NCBI GenBank assembly: GCA_020056155.1
Contig: JAGVII010000388.1
Span: forward strand, 1-5,260
Source of the DNA: Afipia sp.
Lineage (GTDB): Bacteria; Pseudomonadota; Alphaproteobacteria; Rhizobiales; Xanthobacteraceae
DNA: 5,260 bases
Direction of reading: 5' to 3'
Shown piece after piece: positions 1 to 5,260 of the stretch (position 1 is the stretch's first letter; the number at the start of each line of letters is the position of its first letter). Both the position numbers and the translations under genes were made by a program. Below the pieces are notes generated by a model. It had not been told where the DNA came from. It saw only the letters and a list, made by a program, of their open reading frames with translations, and made no database searches.

Positions 1-1609
1 GCGTCACGTCGGTGCGCCACGCCGGCAGGATGGCCTCCACTTCAGGCCGCTGCCGCAGCCACATCACGATCTCCGCTGCCTGCGCATCGCTGGTTGCATT
101 CAGGTAAACCTCCGAGGCAAGCCGGTCATTGAGCCAGTTGGTGAACGTGCGCGAAAAACTCTGCACCATGGTGCCGACCCCGACATTCACCGCCAGCGCA
201 AGCAACAGCGCCATCAGCGCCAGCGACAATCCCGGCAACTGCTGCCGGCTATCGGCCCAGAACCATTTCACAAGAGGCCGCACCGCGCCGCGTTGTCCGA
301 AATTCAGCACCGCGCCGAGGATCACCGGCAATGCCAGCGCCGCAGCCAGCATTATTCCAGCCAGCACCAGAAATCCCGATGCAAGGGAATCGCCGAGCAT
401 GAAACATCCCGCAGCGACAAGCAGGACAGCGAGCGCAAGCAGACCCTGCCGCCGCAACCATCGCTGTTGAGATTGTTGCCATGCATAAGGCTGGGCCGCA
501 GCTAGAACGGGAAGACGATAGACGCGATAAAGTCCCGCTGCCGCCGCCAGCAGCGCACCGAGGATACTCATGCCGAGGCCGGACAACCACCAGCCTGCTT
601 TCAACGTCAGTTGCTCCGGAACCTGTGCACCATAGAGCCCGCGCAGGCTCGCGGCGACATCGGGCAGCAGGAACGCAGCGACGACGTAACCGCAGATCAA
701 ACCGACAATGCCGGACACAATCGCCAGCGACACCAGTTCGAGCACCAGAACAACGGTGAGCGCCCGCGCCGACACGCCGCAGGCGCGCATGGTCCGCAAC
801 ATCGGCAGCCGCTGCTCGAACGCAAGCCCGATCGCCGAGTGGACGATAAAGAGACCGACCACGAACGACAGCAGGCCGAATGCCGTGAGGTTCAGGTGAA
901 AGCTGCTGGTGAGGCGTTCGAGATCGCTCGGCGCGCCTGCTTCCGTCAATCGCAGCTTGTCGCCGACGACCTGTTCAAGGGGCGGACGCATGCCGCTACT
1001 CTGCTCGCCGACCAGAAGCCGTGATATCTGATTCGGCATTTTGAGAAGACGCTGCGCGACGCCAACGTCGACCACCAACACGCCCGGCGCGAGATTGTCC
1101 TGAACAGCCAGCGGTGGCAGCTTTGTCCCGCCGCCGATCGCCGGAGAGGCGCCTTCCGATAACTTCAGGTCGGATAATGTCTCCGGCGCCAGCAGCGTCT
1201 GCCCCGGTGGCAGGAGAAAGGTCTGTAAACTCGCCTGTCCGATATCGGGTGCCGAGCCTGCGCCCGGAGGCAACGAGACGGGCTCGATGCCGAGCAGCCT
1301 GAACGACCGGCCGCCGATCAGCACGCGGCCCTCGACAACCGGCGACACCGGCCAGTTGGCGCGGCGCAAATCGACAAAGAGCTGCTGCGAAAACGATGGG
1401 CTATCGCGCCCGACCAGCATCGCGGTGTTGCCGCCGCCGAATGTCGCCGCCGCGCGGTCGTAGCTGCTGCGCGCCTGTTGATTGAGCGCCTGCACCCCGC
1501 TCCACAGAGCGGTGGCTGAAATCAATCCGACCAGCAAGGTGGCCAGTTGCATCCGGTGCCGTTTCCAGTGGCTCAACAAACCCACGAGAATCCACAGCGG
1601 GCGCATCAT
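1..1609 (-). CDS. FtsX-like ABC transporter permease (YbbP/AttG-like), 3' end missing
   Basis: This is the membrane subunit of an ABC system paired with the ATPase just upstream. About 536 codons are visible without a stop, and the frame leaves the window at position 1. Read directly: a short cytoplasmic N-terminus, TM1 at about residues 20-38, then a periplasmic domain of about 200 residues. A first FtsX-type unit follows, with TM segments near 239-258, 283-316 (one long or two short helices) and 340-358. Its charged cytoplasmic stretch EQRLPMLRTMRACGVS (about 265-280) resembles the coupling helix of FtsX/MacB permeases. Two extra hydrophobic segments (about 391-437) and another TM (about 460-478) follow, and a second periplasmic domain begins. 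Duplicated FtsX units joined by extra helices are known for the roughly 800-residue YbbP/Att-type permeases, so about 300 residues are probably missing. The start ATG (1609-1607) overlaps the ATPase stop as ATGA, indicating translational coupling; a second ATG follows at once. The substrate is unknown. Confidence 0.88.
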   Translation of the reverse strand, partial: MMRPLWILVGLLSHWKRHRMQLATLLVGLISATALWSGVQALNQQARSSYDRAAATFGGGNTAMLVGRDSPSFSQQLFVDLRRANWPVSPVVEGRVLIGGRSFRLLGIEPVSLPPGAGSAPDIGQASLQTFLLPPGQTLLAPETLSDLKLSEGASPAIGGGTKLPPLAVQDNLAPGVLVVDVGVAQRLLKMPNQISRLLVGEQSSGMRPPLEQVVGDKLRLTEAGAPSDLERLTSSFHLNLTAFGLLSFVVGLFIVHSAIGLAFEQRLPMLRTMRACGVSARALTVVLVLELVSLAIVSGIVGLICGYVVAAFLLPDVAASLRGLYGAQVPEQLTLKAGWWLSGLGMSILGALLAAAAGLYRVYRLPVLAAAQPYAWQQSQQRWLRRQGLLALAVLLVAAGCFMLGDSLASGFLVLAGIMLAAALALPVILGAVLNFGQRGAVRPLVKWFWADSRQQLPGLSLALMALLLALAVNVGVGTMVQSFSRTFTNWLNDRLASEVYLNATSDAQAAEIVMWLRQRPEVEAILPAWRTDVT

Positions 1610-2274
1610 GTGATCCGCCCCGCCGTAAGATGGACTCTCCGGTCGAGCATCGCCGCGAGCCGCTCGCTGTGCGTCACCATGAGAAATCCGCAGCCGGTCC
1701 GCGCCACCAGATCGCGCGCCAGCGCCAGCACATCGTCGGCGGTTTTCTCGTCGAGATTTCCCGTCGGTTCGTCGGCCAACAGCACCAGCGGCTTGATCGC
1801 CAGCGCGCGCCCGATCGCGACCCGTTGCTGCTGGCCGCCGGAGAGTTGCTCGGGATAGCGGTCGAGCAGCGCGCTCAATCCAAGGCGCTGCACCAGTTCG
1901 TCCTGCCACGCAGGATCGTGACGTCCCGCGATACGCGCCTGAAACGCAAGATTGTCGCCTACCTGAAGACTGGGGATCAGGTTGAACTGCTGAAACACGA
2001 GACCTAGCCGGTCGCGCCGCATGGCCGCCCGGTCGCCGTCGGAGAGATCGGATACCAGCGCACCGTCGAGCCAGACTTCGCCGCTGTCCGCCCTGTCGAG
2101 GCCTGCGATCAGATGAAGAAGCGTACTCTTGCCGCTGCCGGACTCACCGGTGAGCGCCACGCTTTCTCCTGCGGCCAGCGTAAGATCGACACCTCGCAAA
2201 ACCGCAAGCTGCTCCTCCGACGTGGAATAGGATTTGGCGAGGTTGCGAACGGTCAACATGGTTACGGCGATCAT
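1606..2274 (-). CDS. ABC transporter ATP-binding protein, LolD/MacB/YbbA family
   Basis: This is the cytoplasmic nucleotide-binding subunit that powers the overlapping FtsX-like permease. At 222 residues it has the usual length for the LolD/YbbA group and is complete. All motifs are present in order: Walker A GESGSGKST (43-51), Q-loop glutamine in VFQQFNL (Q95 or Q96), signature LSGGQ (144-148), Walker B LVLLADEP with catalytic E169, D-loop NLD (173-175) and switch histidine H202 in VTHS. The stretch ADEPTGNLD is typical of the MacB/LolD family, whose partners are FtsX-like permeases rather than importers with a binding protein. It should therefore be catalytically competent. The start is uncertain. 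ATG at 2274 has GGGAG only three bases upstream, while the ATG five codons later (M6, at 2259) gives the N-terminus MLTVRNLAKSY, closer to family norms, but has no clear ribosome site. The stop overlaps the permease start. The family call is secure; the substrate cannot be read from the sequence. Confidence 0.95.
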   Translation of the reverse strand: MIAVTMLTVRNLAKSYSTSEEQLAVLRGVDLTLAAGESVALTGESGSGKSTLLHLIAGLDRADSGEVWLDGALVSDLSDGDRAAMRRDRLGLVFQQFNLIPSLQVGDNLAFQARIAGRHDPAWQDELVQRLGLSALLDRYPEQLSGGQQQRVAIGRALAIKPLVLLADEPTGNLDEKTADDVLALARDLVARTGCGFLMVTHSERLAAMLDRRVHLTAGRIT

Positions 2275-2295
2275 ACACTCCCGCGAAGGGAGCGT
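2275..2295 (-). promoter_or_regulatory. Dyad in the RND-ABC junction (hairpin or operator-like)
   Basis: On the minus strand ACGCTCCC, loop TTCGC, then GGGAGTGT: eight pairs, one of them a G-T wobble. It sits in the 48-base gap, immediately before the first ATPase ATG. As RNA it would form a stable stem that hides the GGGAG ribosome-site candidate. As DNA it lies between candidate -35 and -10 boxes, a common operator position. No run of T follows, so a classical intrinsic terminator for the RND gene is unlikely. The inverted repeat is seen directly; its role is inferred. Confidence 0.5.
2278..2282 (-). promoter_or_regulatory. Shine-Dalgarno-like GGGAG before the ATPase start at 2274
   Basis: The minus strand reads GGGAG TGT ATG. 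The core fits the 16S anti-Shine-Dalgarno sequence, but three bases to the ATG is shorter than usual. It is 18 bases from the alternative ATG at 2259, too far to serve it. The motif is entirely inside the 3' arm of the junction dyad, so it would be masked if that stem forms in the mRNA. Confidence 0.35.
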
Positions 2296-2322
2296 ACAAT
2301 CGCCGCGGCATTCATATCAGCG

Positions 2323-5260
2323 TCAGGTCAGGCTGAGTTCGTACTTCTCGATGTCCTTGGCGCGCTCGGAGTCCGCTGCGGCCCTGTGGTCGGTTGCAAT
2401 CATGGTGTAGACCGCAGGCAGCACGAACAGCGTGAACAGCGTGCCGATCGTCATGCCGGCCACGACGACCAGGCCGATGGAGAAGCGGCTGGCGGCACCC
2501 GCGCCGCTCGCCGTGAGCAACGGGAGCAGGCCCGCGACCATCGCCGCGGTGGTCATCAGGATCGGCCGCAGCCGGACCCGCGCGGCGTGCTCGATCGCGG
2601 TTCTGCGATCGAGACCTTCCTTCAACTGAAGCTCATTGGCGAACTCGACCATCAGGATGCCGTGCTTGCTGATCAGTCCGATCAGCGTCACCAGACCGAC
2701 CTGCGTGTAGATATTGATTGTCGCAAGACCAAAGTAGAGCGGAATCAATGCACCCGAGATCGCCATCGGCACCGAGATCAGGATGACCAGCGGATCGCGA
2801 AGACTTTCGAACTGCGCGGCCAGCACCAGGAAGATGATGATCAGCGCGAACACGAAAGTGACGGCAAGCTGATTTCCTTCCTGCACGTACTGCCGCGAGT
2901 CCGCGAGAAAATCGCGGCTGAAGCCCGCAGGCAGCTGCTTGGCCTGCTCTTCGAGGAACTCAACGGCCTTGCCGACCGTGACCCCCGGCATCGGCACCGC
3001 CTGGAAGGTTGCCGAGTTCAACTGGTTGAAATGCGTCAGCGCGTTCGGATTGGTCTTCGTTTCGACGCTGACGATGGTCGAAAGCGGCACCTGCCGACCG
3101 GTATTCGTTGCGACGTAATACTTATCCAGCGATTCAGGCGAAAGCCGAAGACTACGCGGCACCTGCGGAATCACCTGATAGGAACGCCCTTCGAGGTTGA
3201 ACCGGTTGACGTAGTTGCCGCCAAGCAGCGTCGACAGCGTGGTGCCGACCGCCGCCATGTTGATTCCGAGATCATTGGCTTTCGACCGGTCGATATTGAC
3301 GCGCACCACCGGCTGGTTGAACGCCAGATCGCTGTCGGCCACGATGAACAGGCCGCTCTCGCGCGCCGCCTTCTTCAGCTTTTCCATCTGCTCGAAGACC
3401 GCCTGGAACCCGCTCGTGGTGCTGATCACCATCTGGACCGGCAAGCCGCCCGGTCCGCCCGGCAACGGCGGCAGGTTGAACGCGAACGCATTGACGCCCT
3501 CGATCTCGCTCAGCTTGCCCTGAACCAGTGGCTTCAGTTCAAGCGAGGATCGCTTGCGCTCATCCCACGGCTTCAGGATCATGCCGGCGATACCGTTGGC
3601 AGGTCCGCTGGTGCCGTTGATGATGAAGCGCAGATCGGTTTCCGGGAAGCTTCCGAAAGCCTTGTCGAGCTTGGTTCCGTAATAGTTGCTGTAGTCGATG
3701 TTGGCGTATTGCGGCGCCTTGGTCACCGAGAAGATGATGCCCTGGTCTTCTTCCGGCGCGAGTTCGCTGCTGGTGTTCATGTACATGAAGCCGACAAGAA
3801 AAAGGATGGTCGCGCAGAACAGTGCAGTGATCGGGCGGTAGTCCAGCGAGCGATCGAGCTTGCGCCCGTACCAGCGGGTGACCTTGCCGAACACGTTGTC
3901 GACGATCTTGGCGAACCGGCCGTGATCGGTACCGCTCTTGAGCAGCACCGAGCACATCATCGGCGACAACGTCAAAGCAACGATGCCCGAAATGATTACG
4001 GAACCCGCGAGCGTAAACGCGAACTCACGGAACAATGCACCGGTCAGACCGCCGAGGAACCCAATCGGAGCATACACCGCAGCGAGCGTAATGGTCATGG
4101 AGATGACCGGGCCGACGATTTCTCGCGCACCTATCAGAGAGGCTTCAACGGGCGACTTGCCCTCCTCCAGATGCCGATGGATGTTTTCCACCACAACGAT
4201 CGCGTCGTCGACCACAAGTCCGATGGCGAGCACCATCGCCAATAGCGTCAGCAGGTTGAGCGTGAAGCCCATCGCCAGCATGAGGATACAGGCGCCGACC
4301 AGCGACAGCGGAATAGTGACAACCGGAATGATGACCGAGCGCAATGAGGCCAGAAACAAGAAAATCACGACGACCACAATGACGACCGCCTCGAGCAGGG
4401 TGTTACGCACCTCGTCGATCGATGACTGGATGAACTTGGTCGAATCGTAAGCCACCCGCATTTTCAGCGACGGCGGCAGATTGCGCTCGATTTCGGGGAA
4501 CAGCGCGCGCACGCCGCTCACGATGTTCAGCGGGTTGCCCTGCGGCGTCGACTGCACGCCGATGAAGATGGCCTGCTGGCCGCTGAGCGACACGCTGGAA
4601 TCCGTGCTCTGCGCGCCGAGTTCGACGGTCGCGATGTCCTCAAGCCTGACGAAGCCGCCATCCTTGGCCTTCACGGTCATGCGCTTGAACTGGTCGATAC
4701 TGGTCAGGTCGGTATTGGTCGTCACGTTGGAGACGATGAAATACCCTTTGGTTTGACCGGCCGCCGCCTGGAAGTTGTTGGCCCTGATGGCTGCCGAAAC
4801 ATCCTCCGGCGACACATTGCGGCCGGCCATACGCGCCGGATCGAGCCAGATGCGGGTCGCCAGCGTTTGCGCGCCGAGAATATCGGCCGAAGCCACGCCA
4901 TCGACCGTCGCCAGAATCGGCTGAACGACGCGTGCGAGATAATCGGAAATCTGCGGTCCGCTCAGTTCGTCGCTGGCGAAGCCGAGATACATCACCGCCG
5001 TGGTCTGGCCGGTCGATTTGGTGATGACGGGATCGTTGGATTCCCTCGGAATCAGATACCTGACCGAACTCACCTTTGAGCTGACTTCGGTCAGCGCCGA
5101 ATTCGGGTCGACGTTGAGCTTGACGTAGACCGTGATCGTGCTCAAGCCCTGCACAGAGGACGACGTGATGTAATCGACGCCTTCCGCCGACGCGACGGCC
5201 TGCTCGATCGGCTGCGTGATGAAGCCCTGCATCAGATCCGGCGACGCGCCGGGATACGAC
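2323..5260 (-). CDS. HAE1-type RND efflux pump, inner-membrane subunit (AcrB/MexF/MexI-like), 5' end missing
   Basis: This is a proton-driven inner-membrane pump that would export hydrophobic or amphiphilic compounds through an adaptor and an outer-membrane channel. The frame is open from the right edge; 978 codons are visible. It already reads SYPGASPDLM before the Met at 5232, matching the YPGA stretch near residue 50 of AcrB. About 50 residues, including TM1, are thus missing, and that Met is not the start. Numbered from it: first porter loop to about 275; TM2-TM6 at about 279-297, 301-322, 328-351, 377-398 and 404-431; TM7 468-485; second porter loop 486-785; TM8-TM12 at about 786-808, 814-836, 841-868, 891-906 and 918-945. 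The proton-relay residues are present: D342 and D343 in LVVDDAIVVVENI (AcrB D407/D408) and K856 in LISKHGILMVEF (AcrB K940). These favour the HAE1 over the heavy-metal HME group. The protein ends soon after TM12, as usual. An adaptor gene probably lies upstream outside the window. Confidence 0.95.
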   Translation of the reverse strand, partial: SYPGASPDLMQGFITQPIEQAVASAEGVDYITSSSVQGLSTITVYVKLNVDPNSALTEVSSKVSSVRYLIPRESNDPVITKSTGQTTAVMYLGFASDELSGPQISDYLARVVQPILATVDGVASADILGAQTLATRIWLDPARMAGRNVSPEDVSAAIRANNFQAAAGQTKGYFIVSNVTTNTDLTSIDQFKRMTVKAKDGGFVRLEDIATVELGAQSTDSSVSLSGQQAIFIGVQSTPQGNPLNIVSGVRALFPEIERNLPPSLKMRVAYDSTKFIQSSIDEVRNTLLEAVVIVVVVIFLFLASLRSVIIPVVTIPLSLVGACILMLAMGFTLNLLTLLAMVLAIGLVVDDAIVVVENIHRHLEEGKSPVEASLIGAREIVGPVISMTITLAAVYAPIGFLGGLTGALFREFAFTLAGSVIISGIVALTLSPMMCSVLLKSGTDHGRFAKIVDNVFGKVTRWYGRKLDRSLDYRPITALFCATILFLVGFMYMNTSSELAPEEDQGIIFSVTKAPQYANIDYSNYYGTKLDKAFGSFPETDLRFIINGTSGPANGIAGMILKPWDERKRSSLELKPLVQGKLSEIEGVNAFAFNLPPLPGGPGGLPVQMVISTTSGFQAVFEQMEKLKKAARESGLFIVADSDLAFNQPVVRVNIDRSKANDLGINMAAVGTTLSTLLGGNYVNRFNLEGRSYQVIPQVPRSLRLSPESLDKYYVATNTGRQVPLSTIVSVETKTNPNALTHFNQLNSATFQAVPMPGVTVGKAVEFLEEQAKQLPAGFSRDFLADSRQYVQEGNQLAVTFVFALIIIFLVLAAQFESLRDPLVILISVPMAISGALIPLYFGLATINIYTQVGLVTLIGLISKHGILMVEFANELQLKEGLDRRTAIEHAARVRLRPILMTTAAMVAGLLPLLTASGAGAASRFSIGLVVVAGMTIGTLFTLFVLPAVYTMIATDHRAAADSERAKDIEKYELSLT

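Larger units (their letters stand above)
2270..2299 (-). promoter_or_regulatory. Candidate sigma-70 promoter for the ABC genes
   Basis: On the minus strand TTGTAC (2299-2294; four of six to TTGACA) and TATGAT (2275-2270; five of six to TATAAT) are 18 bases apart. The -10 box overlaps the first ATPase ATG. A transcript begun about seven bases downstream would start near 2263 and exclude that ATG, but include the ATG at 2259 with a leader of only a few bases. The boxes are seen directly; activity is unproven, and such matches also arise by chance. Confidence 0.3.
2271..2315 (-). other. Possible 14-codon leader ORF overlapping the ATPase start
   Basis: An ATG at 2315 opens a frame reading MNAAAIVRSLRGSV and ends in TGA at 2273-2271, overlapping the ATPase ATG as ATGA. 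It begins eight bases after the RND stop codon and runs across the whole dyad. A ribosome translating it would open the stem and deliver itself to the ATPase start. No convincing ribosome site precedes it, and an open frame this short is expected by chance, so it is recorded as a candidate only. Confidence 0.2.

Noticed and set aside
249..590. Minus-strand frame of 113 codons within the permease
   Set aside because: It overlaps the permease in another frame and has a Cys/Arg/Gly-rich composition typical of an out-of-frame translation.
129..1302. Several short plus-strand frames (for example 129-470, 611-1024, 1114-1302)
   Set aside because: All are antisense to the permease reading frame, which stays open for 536 codons with a coherent membrane topology. 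Their translations are low-complexity and Arg/Ala/Ser-rich.
2275..2295. Intrinsic terminator for the RND gene
   Set aside because: The stem is reasonable, but the minus strand continues ATGATCG with no T-run, so classical Rho-independent termination is not supported.
3560..3955. Minus-strand frame of 131 codons within the RND gene
   Set aside because: It is a frame-shifted shadow of the RND coding sequence around TM7, which itself is uninterrupted there.
2113..4245. A 710-codon open frame on the plus strand
   Set aside because: It lies antisense to the RND gene and the start of the ATPase gene, both with intact family motifs. Its translation is rich in R, H, D and Q with no recognisable domain, as expected for the mirror of a GC-biased membrane-protein gene.
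5230..5232. ATG at 5232 as the RND start codon
   Set aside because: The frame continues upstream to the window edge with SYPGASPDL, a conserved internal RND stretch, so the true start lies outside the window.

Overview
The window holds three genes in a row, all on the minus strand: the 3' part of an RND-type efflux pump gene, a complete ABC transporter ATPase gene, and the 5' part of its FtsX-like permease gene. In transcription order (right to left) these are RND pump (5260-2323), ATPase (2274-1606) and permease (1609-1). The pump lacks about the first 50 residues, beyond position 5260. The permease runs off the window at position 1 and probably lacks its last third. No tRNA, rRNA, insertion sequence, CRISPR array or origin was seen. 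Coding sequence is nearly continuous, and the only gap is 48 bases between the RND gene and the ATPase gene.

The DNA is moderately GC-rich (about 60% by eye) with strong G/C preference at third codon positions, which explains the long spurious open frames on the plus strand. Protein style and codon use fit a proteobacterium, plausibly an alphaproteobacterium of the Bradyrhizobium/Rhodopseudomonas/Afipia type. That placement is an impression, not a result. Both transporters are of kinds found in Gram-negative envelopes.

The RND protein belongs to the HAE1 (drug/hydrophobe) group, judged by the paired aspartates of TM4 and the lysine of TM10. Such pumps are proton-driven and normally work with a periplasmic adaptor, often encoded just upstream, which here would lie beyond position 5260. 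The ATPase and permease overlap by ATGA and form one ABC system of the MacB/LolCDE/YbbAP/Att type. These systems use ATP to move or release lipophilic or protein substrates at the outer face of the inner membrane, usually without forming a conventional import channel.

The most interesting piece is the 48-base junction between the RND and ABC genes. It packs together a near-perfect dyad, a candidate sigma-70 promoter whose spacer contains that dyad, a Shine-Dalgarno-like GGGAG inside the dyad, and a 14-codon open frame that overlaps the ATPase start. These readings compete with one another and decide whether the ABC genes are read through from the RND gene or separately controlled.
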